Below, piece by piece: positions 1 through 9,600 of a stretch of 64,000 nt of DNA. The notes below the pieces were generated by a model, which did not search any database, was not told where the DNA came from, and saw only the letters and a program-made list of their open reading frames with translations. The translations under genes were made by a program, and so were the position numbers. Origin of the DNA: Granulicella pectinivorans (lineage in GTDB: Bacteria; Acidobacteriota; Terriglobia; Terriglobales; Acidobacteriaceae); NCBI RefSeq assembly GCF_900114625.1, contig NZ_FOZL01000001.1, forward strand, positions 1,612,001-1,676,000, read 5' to 3'. Each line of letters opens with the position of its first letter. Position 1 is the stretch's first letter.

Positions 1-1206
1 CAGGCGAAGCTTCCTTCGAACATTACGTATACGGACAAGACGCAGTTCGGACCGCGTCTTGGTGTGTCGTATGCGTTGACGAGCAAGACGATCGTTCGTG
101 GCGGCTTCGGTATGTTCTACGAGCCGGAGGGAACGTCCGGGCGCGTGAACCTGAATACGCTTCCTTATCGTCTGGCTGAGACGGTGAACCAGACGCAGAA
201 CGTGGTTCCGACGCGCACGCTGGCGAACTTCTTCCTGGGCACGGCACTGGGTTCGGCACAGGCGAATCCGACGCTCAACCCGAGCAAGACGCGGTTGAAG
301 ATGGGCTATAACGAGCACTATAGCTTCGGGATTCAGCAGCAGTTGAGCAAGAAGGATGTCTTTGAGGTTGGCTATGTGGGCAACCGTGGTGTGCATCTGA
401 ATGGAAGCAACGACTTCAACGATCCCACGCCTGGTGCCGGTTCGATCCAGGCTCGCAGGCCGTATCAGCCGTGGGGCACGATCGGTTTCAACACGCAGGA
501 CACGTCGACGAGTTATCACTCGCTGCAGATGAAGATCGATCATCGTGCGAGCCACGGTCTCTCGGGTCTTGTCTCGTACACCTATTCGAAGTTCATGCAG
601 TTCAACCAGTCTCCCGCGCTTGGGGGCAACACGGGGTATGAGTATGCGGTTTCGCCCTACGATGTGCCGCATAACGTTGCCGCAAGCGGAAGCTACGAGA
701 TTCCGGTTGGGCGTGGACGTCACTTCCTGAATCACTCGAACACGCTGGTGAACAGTGTGCTGGGCGGCTGGCAGATCCAGACGATTATCGTCGTTCGGTC
801 CGGTGTGCCGTTTACTGCTGTGATCTCGGGCGACCGGGCGAACACGGGAGTTGGTGGCCAGCGTCCAAACCTGAACCCCGCGGGCGGCAACCCGGCGTTC
901 GTGAAGTCCGTTGCCACCTGGTTCGACAAGAGCAAGTATGTCGTCGCACCGCTCTACACGTATGGGCAGGTTCGTGCGAATACGCTGCGCACGGACAAGG
1001 TTCGCCAGTACGATGCGTCGATCTTCAAGAACTTTGCGATGCCGCGGGAGAGCACGCTCTCGTTCCGTGCGGAGTTCTTCAACGTCTCCAACACGACAAG
1101 CTTCAATGCGCCCAACTCGACCATCGACGCAACTGCCGGTGGCCAGATTACAAGCACTTCGGTCCCTTCACGCGACATTCAGTTCGCGCTCAAGTACAAC
1201 TTCTAA
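1..1206 (+). CDS. TonB-dependent receptor, Oar-like, C-terminal part (5' truncated by window)
   Basis: The reading frame is open from base 1, so this is the last 401 codons of a longer gene, not a short gene starting at the first internal ATG. The protein has the outer-membrane beta-barrel pattern of Acidobacteria Oar-like receptors: the 'FGPRLGVSYALT' strand, the NEHYSFGIQQQL and YVGNRG strands, a GGWQIQTIIVVRSGVPFT segment, and a terminal strand ending in aromatic Phe. Such receptors import oligosaccharides or metal complexes with TonB energy. The next gene, a secreted GH39 enzyme, starts 21 bases downstream, so the receptor probably leads the sugar operon that runs to about 9.5 kb. The substrate is inferred from context only. 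Confidence 0.9.
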   Translation, partial: QAKLPSNITYTDKTQFGPRLGVSYALTSKTIVRGGFGMFYEPEGTSGRVNLNTLPYRLAETVNQTQNVVPTRTLANFFLGTALGSAQANPTLNPSKTRLKMGYNEHYSFGIQQQLSKKDVFEVGYVGNRGVHLNGSNDFNDPTPGAGSIQARRPYQPWGTIGFNTQDTSTSYHSLQMKIDHRASHGLSGLVSYTYSKFMQFNQSPALGGNTGYEYAVSPYDVPHNVAASGSYEIPVGRGRHFLNHSNTLVNSVLGGWQIQTIIVVRSGVPFTAVISGDRANTGVGGQRPNLNPAGGNPAFVKSVATWFDKSKYVVAPLYTYGQVRANTLRTDKVRQYDASIFKNFAMPRESTLSFRAEFFNVSNTTSFNAPNSTIDATAGGQITSTSVPSRDIQFALKYNF

Positions 1207-1227
1207 AACAGCTCGAAAGGGAAGACG

Positions 1228-2967
1228 ATGAACGATGTCACACGATGGTTTGGACGGGCGTTGTTGAGTGGCGGGATTGGCCTGCACCTGATGTCTGGCG
1301 CGGTACTGGCACAGGGCACTGTGCCGGAGAGGGTCCCGGTACCGACGGGCCCTCCGGTTTCTATCCAGGTGGATCTGGCGAAGACGGTCGGACCGTACAA
1401 GCCGTTGTATAGCTGGTTCGGCTATGACGAAGGCAACTATACGACGATGCGCCACGGCAAGGCGCTATTGAAGGAGCTGCATGACCTGAGTCCTGTGCCT
1501 GTGTACATCCGCGCGCATCACCTGCTTACCTCCGGCAACGGCGTGGCGGAGTTGAAGTTCAGCTCCACCAATATTTACAGCGAAGACGCGAACGGCAAGC
1601 CGGTGTATGACTTCAAGATCTTCGACGGAATCTTCGATGCGTACAAGGCCGCCGGGGTAAGACCGATGGTTGAGCTGGGCTTCATGCCTGAGGCGCTGGC
1701 GGCGGATCTGCCCAATCGTCATGAGCCGTACCAGGTGCACTATCCGCAGAACGCGATCACGGGTAAGTCGAACAATCCGCCGAAGGACTATGCGAAGTGG
1801 GGTGAGCTGTGCCGCGTTGCGACGGCTCACCTGGTGGAGCGCTACGGCAAGGAAGAGGTTTTGAAGTGGTACTTCGAGGTTTGGAATGAGCCGGACATCG
1901 ATTACTGGCACACGACTCCTGAAGAGTACTGGAAGCTGTACGACTATGCAGTGGGTGGGGTGCGGAAGGCTCTTCCCGGCGCGATGGTGGGCGGTCCCGC
2001 GACCACGAGTCCGCGCTCGCCGAAGGCTGCCACGTTTCTGAAGAACTTTCTGGAGCATGTGAACTCCGGTAAGAGTGCGGCGGATGGCAAGCCGCTTCCG
2101 ATGGACTTCATCTCGTTTCATGCGAAGGGACAGCCCACCATCAAAGACGGCAAGGTGACGATGGGGATTCAGCAGGAGATGCGGGATGCCGATGCTGGCT
2201 TCGCACTGATTGCCACATTCCCCCGCTTCAAGAAGCTGCCAATCATCATCAGTGAGGCAGATCCGGAAGGGTGTGCAGCGTGCTCCTCGAAGGTGAACCC
2301 GGCGAACAACTATCGCAACGGTACGCTTTATCCGGCGTATACGGCGGCTGCGTTCAAGGGGTTGTTCGACCTGCAGGATCGTCATGGCGTCAATCTTCTC
2401 GCGATGCTGAGCTGGTCGTTCGAGTTTGAGGATCGCGAATACTTTGAAGGTTTCCGTTCGCTGGCTACGAATGGTGTCGACAAGCCGGTGCTGAATGTCT
2501 TCCGCATGTTTGCGCTGATGCAAGGCACTCGTGTGGGGACGACGAGCACCGGGCAGGTGCCGCTGGACAGCATACTGAAGGCGGGCGTGCGTGAGTCTTC
2601 GGATGTCGATGCGTTTGCGACGAAGGCGGATCGCGAGGCGGCGGTGCTGGTGTGGAACTACAACGATGTCGATGGTGCGGCGGATGCGGTGCCCACTACG
2701 GTGAACATTGCGGGCATTCCACCTGCGGTCCATCGGGTTCTGCTGGAGCACTATCGCCTGGACGACACGCACTCGAACTCTTACACGGTGTGGAAGTCGA
2801 TGGGCTCGCCGCAGCATCCTACCGCCGCGCAGTATGCCGCGTTGCAGGCGGCGGGACAGCTTGCGATGCTGACCTCCCCGGTGTGGCTGGATGTTGCGAA
2901 CGGGCACGTTGTCGTCACGACGGATATGCCGCGCCAGGGCACGTCTCTACTGCATTTGAAGTGGTAA
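1228..2967 (+). CDS. GH39 family glycoside hydrolase (beta-xylosidase type), secreted
   Basis: The 579-residue protein has an N-terminal signal peptide (hydrophobic stretch to about residue 29, ending AVLAQG). It carries the GH39 acid/base motif WNEPD near residues 219-223 (Glu221), preceded by WYFEV, and a second conserved Glu in IISEAD near residue 343 that fits the nucleophile. GH39 enzymes release xylose (or, in animals, iduronate) from oligosaccharide ends. A purine-rich stretch (AAAGGGAAGACG) lies just before the ATG. It sits between the TonB receptor and the MFS transporter, so it probably trims imported oligosaccharides in the periplasm. Xylosidase is the likeliest activity; other GH39 specificities are possible. 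Confidence 0.88.
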   Translation: MNDVTRWFGRALLSGGIGLHLMSGAVLAQGTVPERVPVPTGPPVSIQVDLAKTVGPYKPLYSWFGYDEGNYTTMRHGKALLKELHDLSPVPVYIRAHHLLTSGNGVAELKFSSTNIYSEDANGKPVYDFKIFDGIFDAYKAAGVRPMVELGFMPEALAADLPNRHEPYQVHYPQNAITGKSNNPPKDYAKWGELCRVATAHLVERYGKEEVLKWYFEVWNEPDIDYWHTTPEEYWKLYDYAVGGVRKALPGAMVGGPATTSPRSPKAATFLKNFLEHVNSGKSAADGKPLPMDFISFHAKGQPTIKDGKVTMGIQQEMRDADAGFALIATFPRFKKLPIIISEADPEGCAACSSKVNPANNYRNGTLYPAYTAAAFKGLFDLQDRHGVNLLAMLSWSFEFEDREYFEGFRSLATNGVDKPVLNVFRMFALMQGTRVGTTSTGQVPLDSILKAGVRESSDVDAFATKADREAAVLVWNYNDVDGAADAVPTTVNIAGIPPAVHRVLLEHYRLDDTHSNSYTVWKSMGSPQHPTAAQYAALQAAGQLAMLTSPVWLDVANGHVVVTTDMPRQGTSLLHLKW

Positions 2968-2974
2968 GGAAACG

Positions 2975-4258
2975 ATGAGCGCAGCGATGACAACACGGAA
3001 TACGGCGGACCGGCGCATGGGACTGGAGATGCGCTGGTACGCCGTCGCGCTGGTGACGGTAGCGATTGCGATCAGTTACTTTGATCGTCAGACGCTGCCA
3101 GTAGCGATCTCGGCGATACAACACAACATCCCTATTTCGAATGAGCAGTTCTCGTACCTGCAGACTGCGTTCCTGCTCTCGTATGCGGCTCTCTATGCAC
3201 TGGGCGGGAGGTTGCTGGATCGGCTTGGGACACGGCGCGGTTTTCTGATCATCATGCTGTGGTGGTCGATTGCGTGTGCGCTGCATGGCTTTGCTTCGGG
3301 CTTCATGGTCTTGCTCGGGGCGCGTTTTCTGCTGGGCATGGGCGAGGGTGGAGCGTTTCCGGCCGCGGTGCGGGTTGTGGCGGAGTGGATTCCGGCGCAT
3401 GAGCGATCGACCGCGGTGGGGATCATCAATGCGGGTACGGCGCTTGGTTCGGTGCTGGCACCGCCGTTGATCGGGATCGTGCTGATTCACTCGGGCTGGC
3501 GGATGGTGTTCTTTGCTGCCGGCGGTCTTGGGTTGGTGTGGGTGGCCTGGTGGATGATGAGCTATCGCAGCAATCCGATGACGCTGTCGGAGAACACGCT
3601 GGATGCACGGCTGCTGGCGTGGGAGCTGAGCTTTCGCGAGATCATCGGAATGCGTCGGGTGCAGGCGCTGGTGTTCGCGAAGTTCATGAGCGACTCGGCG
3701 TGGTACTTCCTGCTGTTCTGGCTGCCGAAGTATCTCTATGACGCGCGTGGCTTCGACATCAAGCATGTGAGCTACTACGCCTGGATACCGTATGCTGCGT
3801 CGGGCGTGGGGAGTTTTCTGGGTGGGTGGTTCTCGTCGCGGTTGCTGCGACAGGGACACACGTTGGATGTGGCGCGGAAGGTGGCGCTTGGATTGAGTGC
3901 GATCTTTATGCCAGTGGTGATGTTTGTGCCTCTGGTGCCGGTTGAGTTCGCGATCCTGCTGTTCAGTGTTGCGTTCTTCTTTCAACAGTCCTGGTCGGGT
4001 CTGATTATGACGGTCCCGGCCGATGTCTTTCCGCTTTCCGCAGTCGGTACGGTGTCGGGCCTGGTTGGCTTCGGCGGCGCGATTGGCGGAGCAATCTTTG
4101 GCGTGGTCGCGGGCTATCTGCTCGGCCATGGCTTCGGCTACGGGACGCTGTTTGTCCTGGTTGGAACATTTCATCTCATTGGCTTTCTTGCGATCCTGCT
4201 CTTTGCCGGCAAGATTCAACCGCTGACACCACAAACCCTTAAGAGGAGCAACGCATGA
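2975..4258 (+). CDS. MFS transporter, anion/sugar-acid symporter type
   Basis: The 427-residue protein has 12 predicted membrane segments, beginning with the SYFDRQTLPVA segment typical of the anion:cation symporter (hexuronate/galactarate) branch of MFS, followed by the loop motif GGRLLDRLGTRRG. AAGGA lies 4 bases before the ATG, and the gene starts 7 bases after the GH39 stop. Its stop overlaps the next start (ATGA), so it is translationally coupled to the dehydratase. The coupling to a sugar-acid dehydratase suggests the substrate is a sugar acid or monosaccharide entering the cytoplasm; the exact solute cannot be told. Confidence 0.88.
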   Translation: MSAAMTTRNTADRRMGLEMRWYAVALVTVAIAISYFDRQTLPVAISAIQHNIPISNEQFSYLQTAFLLSYAALYALGGRLLDRLGTRRGFLIIMLWWSIACALHGFASGFMVLLGARFLLGMGEGGAFPAAVRVVAEWIPAHERSTAVGIINAGTALGSVLAPPLIGIVLIHSGWRMVFFAAGGLGLVWVAWWMMSYRSNPMTLSENTLDARLLAWELSFREIIGMRRVQALVFAKFMSDSAWYFLLFWLPKYLYDARGFDIKHVSYYAWIPYAASGVGSFLGGWFSSRLLRQGHTLDVARKVALGLSAIFMPVVMFVPLVPVEFAILLFSVAFFFQQSWSGLIMTVPADVFPLSAVGTVSGLVGFGGAIGGAIFGVVAGYLLGHGFGYGTLFVLVGTFHLIGFLAILLFAGKIQPLTPQTLKRSNA

Positions 4259-5427
4259 AGATTACCGAAGTCCGTACGCGCGTCGTTCAGTGGGAGGGCG
4301 CGACTGTTCCGCTGCCTCCGCATTTTTGCACCAATCCGATGGATCTTGTGAACTTCGGCGAGGCATCGATGGGGAACTTCGCGTTTCACGGTTGGGTGCT
4401 GGTTGAGATCTTCACCGATGCGGGTCTGGTTGGACTCGGCAATGCGGCCTTGTCGCCCGTGGTGACGAAGTCGCTGATCGATACGTATCTGGAACCGTTA
4501 CTGATTGGTGCGGACCCGTGGGATACAGAGTATCTGTGGCAACAGATGTATCGGCGGACGATGGCGTTCGGACGCAAGGGCGTTGCGATGACGGCGATCT
4601 CTGCGGTCGACATTGCACTCTGGGATCTGCTGGGCAAGGATGCGAAGCAGCCGGTATATCGTTTGCTTGGCGGTCGGACGAAGGACAAGATACCGGTGTA
4701 TGCGAGCAGGCTTTATTCGATGCCGCTCGATGAACTGCGGGTGGAAGCGCAGAAGTATAAGGACGAAGGCTACCAGGCGATGAAGCTGCGCTATGGGTGG
4801 GGTCCGCTCGATGGGGCCGCAGGGATGCAGAAGAACATTGACCTGGTGCGTACCGTGCGCGAGGTGATTGGTGATGGCATCGATCTGATGACGGATGCAT
4901 ACATGGGATGGACGCTCGACTATGCGAAGCGGATGCTGCCGCTGCTCGAGCCCTTCAATCTGCGGTGGCTGGAGGAGCCGGTGATTCCTGACGATACGCG
5001 GGGGTATGCGACGCTGAAGAGCTATGGGCGTGTTCCGATTGCCGGTGGCGAGCATGAGCACACCATCTTCGGGTTCCGCGAGCTGCTGGAGGCCGATGCG
5101 TTGGACTATATCCAGTTCGATACGAATCGCGTGGGAGGGATTTCGCAGGCGAGGAAGATCTGCGCTCTGGCAGAGTCGTTCCAGGTGCCGGTGGTGCCGC
5201 ATGCGGGGCAGATGCACAACTACCATGTGTCGATGGCGAGCCTGAACTGCCCGATCTCGGAGTTCTTTCCGCAGGTGGATGTTGAGGTTGGCAACGAGTT
5301 GTTCTGGTACATCTTCGATGGCGAGCCCACGCCGACGAATGGTTACATTCAGCTCGATGACACGCTGCCTGGCTTGGGGCTTACGGTGAACGAAGAATCG
5401 TTGAAGCGCTTCAAGGTGATCGGATGA
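4255..5427 (+). CDS. Enolase-superfamily sugar-acid dehydratase, L-rhamnonate dehydratase-like
   Basis: The 390-residue protein belongs to the mandelate racemase/muconate lactonizing group. The KLRYGWGPLDGAAGM segment, LMTDAYMGW (metal Asp), RWLEEPVIPDD (metal Glu), AGGEHEHT (metal Glu) and VVPHAGQMHNYH (catalytic His) follow the order seen in L-rhamnonate dehydratase. These enzymes remove water from an aldonate to give a 2-keto-3-deoxy acid. It overlaps the MFS gene and the next gene by ATGA junctions. The neighbouring AraD1-type enzyme would act on the keto-deoxy acid. L-rhamnonate, L-fuconate and pentonates are all possible substrates. Confidence 0.85.
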   Translation: MKITEVRTRVVQWEGATVPLPPHFCTNPMDLVNFGEASMGNFAFHGWVLVEIFTDAGLVGLGNAALSPVVTKSLIDTYLEPLLIGADPWDTEYLWQQMYRRTMAFGRKGVAMTAISAVDIALWDLLGKDAKQPVYRLLGGRTKDKIPVYASRLYSMPLDELRVEAQKYKDEGYQAMKLRYGWGPLDGAAGMQKNIDLVRTVREVIGDGIDLMTDAYMGWTLDYAKRMLPLLEPFNLRWLEEPVIPDDTRGYATLKSYGRVPIAGGEHEHTIFGFRELLEADALDYIQFDTNRVGGISQARKICALAESFQVPVVPHAGQMHNYHVSMASLNCPISEFFPQVDVEVGNELFWYIFDGEPTPTNGYIQLDDTLPGLGLTVNEESLKRFKVIG

Positions 5428-6452
5428 GCGTGCGTCTTGTACAACTGCTGAACGTGGATGATCAGAGCCGACATGTGGCTCTGGTCGATGAGCCGAGCCT
5501 TCGCTGCCTGGTTGGCATTGGTTCGGTGTATGAGCTGGCCCAGGCCTGTCTGGATGCCGATGTGGGGATTGCGGATCATGCGCGGTCGCTTGCGACTGGT
5601 GCTGTGCTGTCGTATGACGAAGTGTATGCGGGAACCTCGGTCTGGGGTCTGTTGACGCCGATCGATGTTCCGGGCGCCCCTTCGCGGGTGCTGGTTGCGG
5701 GGACCGGGCTTACGCATCTGGGCAGCGCGAGCCAGCGGCAAGCGATGCATCTTGCGGGACAGTCGGCGCAGGATAAGGCTCCGGCTGTGCTGACGGACAG
5801 CATGCGGATGTTTCAGTGGGGCGTGGAAGGTGGGCGTCCCGCGAATGGGCAGGTGGGGATCGCTCCGGAGTGGTTTTATAAGGGCGATGCCGCCGTGCTG
5901 CGGGCTCCGTTTGAGGCGCTGGAGATTCCTTCGCATGCGGAAGATGGTGGCGAAGAGGCTGAGATTGCGGGCGTTTATCTGATTGCGGGAGATGGCACTC
6001 CGTATCGCATCGGCATGTGCAATGGGAATGAGTTCTCGGACCATAAGTTTGAGAGGCGCAACTATCTGAATCTTGCGGGATCGAAGCTGCGGGCATGTTC
6101 GTTGGGACCTGAGCTTGTCGTGGATGCGCCATTTACGGATGTACATGGGACGGTGCGGATTGAGCGTGATGGCGGTGTGATTTGGGAGAAGGCGATTGCG
6201 AGTGGTGAAGAGAACATGGCACACTCGCTGGCCAATCTCGAGCACCATCACTTCAAGTTCTCAGGGCATCGGCAGCCGGGGAATATTCATGTGCACTTCT
6301 ATGGAGCGGATTCGCTTTCGTTCGGTGCGGGTGTCGTGCTGCAGGAGGGCGATGTGGCGGAGGTGGCGTTCGAGGGGTTTGGGCGTGCGCTGCGGAATCC
6401 CATTCATGAAGAAGAGAAGTCCACTGTGCCGGTTGCGGTACGCTCCCTCTAG
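5424..6452 (+). CDS. AraD1/GguC family FAH-fold enzyme
   Basis: The 342-residue protein matches the GguC/AraD1 family, which has a fumarylacetoacetate-hydrolase fold. Conserved blocks visible are TGLTHLGSA, MFQWGVEGGRP, EWFYKGDGAVL-like, AEDGGEEAEIAGVYL (metal acids), GNEFSDH, SLGPEL and HSLANLEHHHFK. AraD1 enzymes in known pentose pathways dehydrate 2-keto-3-deoxy-L-arabonate to alpha-ketoglutarate semialdehyde. Its start overlaps the dehydratase stop (ATGA), so the two are probably consecutive steps of a non-phosphorylative pathway. The function is family knowledge plus context. Confidence 0.85.
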   Translation: MSVRLVQLLNVDDQSRHVALVDEPSLRCLVGIGSVYELAQACLDADVGIADHARSLATGAVLSYDEVYAGTSVWGLLTPIDVPGAPSRVLVAGTGLTHLGSASQRQAMHLAGQSAQDKAPAVLTDSMRMFQWGVEGGRPANGQVGIAPEWFYKGDAAVLRAPFEALEIPSHAEDGGEEAEIAGVYLIAGDGTPYRIGMCNGNEFSDHKFERRNYLNLAGSKLRACSLGPELVVDAPFTDVHGTVRIERDGGVIWEKAIASGEENMAHSLANLEHHHFKFSGHRQPGNIHVHFYGADSLSFGAGVVLQEGDVAEVAFEGFGRALRNPIHEEEKSTVPVAVRSL

Positions 6453-6464
6453 GAGAACATCACG

Positions 6465-7334
6465 ATGTCTACTTCCGTTGCTTTGCTTGGCCTTGGAACC
6501 ATGGGTTCCGGGATGGCTCAGAACCTGCTGAAGGCAGGGTTTGTGTTGACCGTTTATAACCGCACTGCTGCCAAGGCTGCTCCGCTTGCCGAGGCGGGTG
6601 CTCGTGTGGCCGCTACTCCTGCTGAGGCGGCAAAGGGCGCGCAGATTATCGTCTCGATGCTGGCTGACGACCCGGCCTCGCGTGAGGCGTGGCTTGGCGC
6701 GGATGGAGCAATTGCGGCTGCCGCGCCGGGGACCATCGTGATCGATTCGAGCACGGTGAGCCCGGACTGGATTGCCGAGCTTGGTGCTGCTGCCGAAGCG
6801 CGCGGGTTGAAGGTGCTGGATGCGCCGGTGACGGGAAGCCGGACGCAGGCGGCTGGAGGGCAACTTACGTTTCTGGTTGGCGGCTCGGCCGATGTGCTCG
6901 GCGAGGCGATGCCGGTGTTGAAGGCGATGGGCAAGGAGGCGATTCATCTCGGTCCGCTGGGCAGTGGCGCGAAGCTGAAGCTGGTGAACAACTTTCTTTG
7001 TGGCGTGCAGGTCGCTTCGCTGGCAGAGGGGATTGCGTGGCTCGAGCGGAGCGGGCTGGATCGAGATAAGTCGATTGCGTTCTTGAACTCGGCTGCGCCC
7101 GGGAGCCCCTTGTTTTCGGCGCTCTCGGCGCGTATGACGAGCCGGGACTATACGGTGAATTTTCTGTTGAAGCTGATGAGCAAGGACCTTCAGTATGCGC
7201 ACGATGCAGCGGCTGAGGCGGGTGTCGAACTGACGACCGCGGCTAACGCGCGTGCTTTGTTTGAACAGGCGATGGCACAGGGGCATGCGGAGCAGGACAT
7301 GGCTTCGGTGATTGAGCCGCTACGAGATCGTTAG
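6465..7334 (+). CDS. NAD(P)-dependent beta-hydroxyacid dehydrogenase (HIBADH/GarR-like)
   Basis: The 289-residue protein has an N-terminal Rossmann motif LGLGTMGSGMAQNL at residues 7-20, NRT at the cofactor-specificity turn (which favours NADP), the substrate-site block DAPVTGSRTQAAGG, and the catalytic lysine in GSGAKLKLVNNF. The family reduces or oxidises beta-hydroxyacids such as tartronate semialdehyde or 3-hydroxyisobutyrate. It lies 12 bases after the AraD1-type gene with a GGAGA ribosome site, in the same operon. It may process an aldehyde or hydroxyacid from the sugar-acid pathway. Confidence 0.88.
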   Translation: MSTSVALLGLGTMGSGMAQNLLKAGFVLTVYNRTAAKAAPLAEAGARVAATPAEAAKGAQIIVSMLADDPASREAWLGADGAIAAAAPGTIVIDSSTVSPDWIAELGAAAEARGLKVLDAPVTGSRTQAAGGQLTFLVGGSADVLGEAMPVLKAMGKEAIHLGPLGSGAKLKLVNNFLCGVQVASLAEGIAWLERSGLDRDKSIAFLNSAAPGSPLFSALSARMTSRDYTVNFLLKLMSKDLQYAHDAAAEAGVELTTAANARALFEQAMAQGHAEQDMASVIEPLRDR

Positions 7335-7357
7335 CCCCTTGAAAGGTACGTCCGACC

Positions 7358-9514
7358 ATGCGATTTGCTCTGCTTGCTCTTGTCCTTACCGTTGGTGCTT
7401 CTGCGCAGGCTCCGGCACCTTACCTCGATACGAAGCTGCCGGTTGAGGCTCGTATCCATGATTTGATTGGGCGGCTGACTCTTGAGGAGAAGGCCGCGCA
7501 GTTGAACCATTTGAACCAGGGTGTGCCGCGGCTGAACATTCCGATGTGGGGCGGGTGGAACCAGACGCTGCATGGGGTGTGGTCGAAGCAGCCGACCACG
7601 CTGTTTCCGGCTGCGATCGCGATGGGGGCTACGTGGGATCCGGAGCTGGTGCATTCGATTGCGGCTGCGATGTCGGATGAGGGCAGGGCGCTGTACAACG
7701 CGAAGGCGGATGGGCCACGTTCGAAGCATGGGTTAGTGTATCGGTCGCCGGTGATCAACATTAGCCGCGATCCCCGGTGGGGGAGGATCCAGGAGGTGTT
7801 CTCGGAGGATCCATGGCTGACTTCGCGGATGGGTGTGGCTTATGTGCGCGGGCTGCAAGGGGATGATGTCAATCATCTGAAGCTGGCTGCTACGGTGAAA
7901 CATTTTGCGGTGAACAATGTGGAGACGGGCCGGCAGCATCTTTCGGCGACGGTGGATGAGCGCAACCTGATGGAGTACTGGCTACCTCACTGGAAGGCCG
8001 CGATTATGGAGGCGCATGCGCAGTCGGTGATGAGCTCGTACAACGCGATCAATGGGACGCCGGATGCGATCAATCATTACCTGCTGACGGATATTCTGCG
8101 GAAGCAGTGGCACTTCGATGGATTTGTGACGGATGACCTGGGTGCTGTTGAGTTGTTGACGGGCAGCAGGAGAAACTCGAACGAGGTTGGGCAGAGGGCT
8201 ACGGAAGATCCGGTGGAGGCGACCGCTTGGGCGATCAAGGCGGGCAATGACTCGGACGATTCAGAGTTTGAGACGAACATTCCGTTTGCGGTGAAGCGGG
8301 GTCTGCTGACGGTGAAGGATGTCGACACGGCGCTGGCGAATGTGTTGCGGGTGGGCTTCCGGCTGGGTGCGTTCGATCCGGCGGATGCGAGTCCGTATAG
8401 CAAGATTGGGATGTCGGTGGTGCGTTCGCCGGAGCATCTTGCGCTGTCGCTGAGGGCGGCGGAGGAGTCGATGACGCTGCTGAGCAACCGCGGGAATTTT
8501 CTTCCGCTGAAGCGTGCAGAGATCAAGTCGATTGCGGTGATTGGGCCGGCGGGCGATGGGGACTATGAGACGGGCAACTACTATGGCACTCCCTTCGTGA
8601 AGGAAGGGGCGGTGCAGGGGCTGCGGAAGCTGCTGGGTTCAGGTGTGAAGGTCTCGTACGAGAAGGGTGCGGGGTTTGTGGACGCTGCCGATCCTGCGGC
8701 GATGGCAAGGGCTGCGGATCTGGCTCGGAAGTCGGATGTTGCGGTGCTCTGCCTGGGAACGAATCTTCGGGTGGAGGCGGAGGGGCGCGATCGCCGCGAC
8801 CTGAATCTGCCGGGGGCGCAGGAGCAGTTGCTTGAGGCGGTGTTTGCGGCGAACCCGAAGACGGTTGTGGTGCTGATGAATGCGGGACCGCTGGCGGTGA
8901 CGTGGGCGCAGGATCATGTGCCGGCAATTCTTTCGGCGTGGTATCCGGGAGAGGCTGGCGGGACGGCGATTGCGCGGGCTTTATTTGGAGAGATCAATCC
9001 CGGGGGGCATCTGCCTTATACGGTCTACGCGTCGCTCGATGGGGTTCCGCCGCAGAACGAGTATGACGTGTCGAAGGGGTATACGTATCTGTACTTCAAG
9101 GGTGTGCCGCTTTATCCGTTTGGACATGGGCTGAGCTATACGAAGTTTCAGTACAGCCATATGACGGTTACGGTGGGGAAGGACGTTGAAGTTGCGTTCG
9201 ACCTGACCAATGTTGGGGATCGGGCTGGTTCGGATGTGGCGCAGTTTTATACGCACCAGAGGGCTTCTTCCGTCGTGCAGCCGATCAAGAGTCTGCGGGC
9301 GTTTGAGAGGGTTTCACTGGCGGCGGGCGAGACGAAGCGTGTTCACTTCACTTTGCCCGTGGAACGGTTGGGCTTCTATGACGTGAAGACGCATGGGATG
9401 AGGGTGGAGCCTGGAGCGTTCGATGTGCTGGTGGGGAGTTCTTCGGATGACATTCGGCTGAAGCAGGTGGTCACGGTGCCGGTTGTGCGGGTCGCGGCTG
9501 GGGCAAAGAAGTAG
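7358..9514 (+). CDS. GH3 family beta-glucosidase/beta-xylosidase, secreted
   Basis: The 718-residue protein has a signal peptide (about residues 1-17, ending SAQAP). The GH3 N-terminal domain carries KHFAVNNVETGR and the nucleophile block FDGFVTDD (Asp259). The C-terminal domain includes GEAGGTAIARALFGEINPGG, PFGHGLSYTKF and a final fibronectin-III-like domain (about residues 590-700). It cleaves terminal beta-linked sugars, most likely xylose or glucose, in the periplasm. It is the last gene of the operon; a hairpin at 9764-9803 follows after an interspersed repeat. Xylosidase versus glucosidase cannot be decided by reading. Confidence 0.9.
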   Translation: MRFALLALVLTVGASAQAPAPYLDTKLPVEARIHDLIGRLTLEEKAAQLNHLNQGVPRLNIPMWGGWNQTLHGVWSKQPTTLFPAAIAMGATWDPELVHSIAAAMSDEGRALYNAKADGPRSKHGLVYRSPVINISRDPRWGRIQEVFSEDPWLTSRMGVAYVRGLQGDDVNHLKLAATVKHFAVNNVETGRQHLSATVDERNLMEYWLPHWKAAIMEAHAQSVMSSYNAINGTPDAINHYLLTDILRKQWHFDGFVTDDLGAVELLTGSRRNSNEVGQRATEDPVEATAWAIKAGNDSDDSEFETNIPFAVKRGLLTVKDVDTALANVLRVGFRLGAFDPADASPYSKIGMSVVRSPEHLALSLRAAEESMTLLSNRGNFLPLKRAEIKSIAVIGPAGDGDYETGNYYGTPFVKEGAVQGLRKLLGSGVKVSYEKGAGFVDAADPAAMARAADLARKSDVAVLCLGTNLRVEAEGRDRRDLNLPGAQEQLLEAVFAANPKTVVVLMNAGPLAVTWAQDHVPAILSAWYPGEAGGTAIARALFGEINPGGHLPYTVYASLDGVPPQNEYDVSKGYTYLYFKGVPLYPFGHGLSYTKFQYSHMTVTVGKDVEVAFDLTNVGDRAGSDVAQFYTHQRASSVVQPIKSLRAFERVSLAAGETKRVHFTLPVERLGFYDVKTHGMRVEPGAFDVLVGSSSDDIRLKQVVTVPVVRVAAGAKK

Positions 9515-9528
9515 ACGGGGACATGAAG

Positions 9529-9600
9529 GCATACCCCAGGGGCTAAAGCCCGGTTTTGTGGCGGGTCTGTGAGACCCAAGGCTTGAGCCTTGGGTTACCT
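9529..9600. repeat. Interspersed palindromic repeat, copy 1
   Basis: This 72-base element starts GCATACCCCAGGGGCTAAAG and ends in the palindrome CCCAAGGCTTGAGCCTTGGG. A second copy with the same 5' end and the same terminal palindrome lies at 40221-40292. Both sit just beyond the 3' end of a gene. It resembles REP-type elements spread through Acidobacteria genomes. No transposase lies beside it. Confidence 0.85.
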
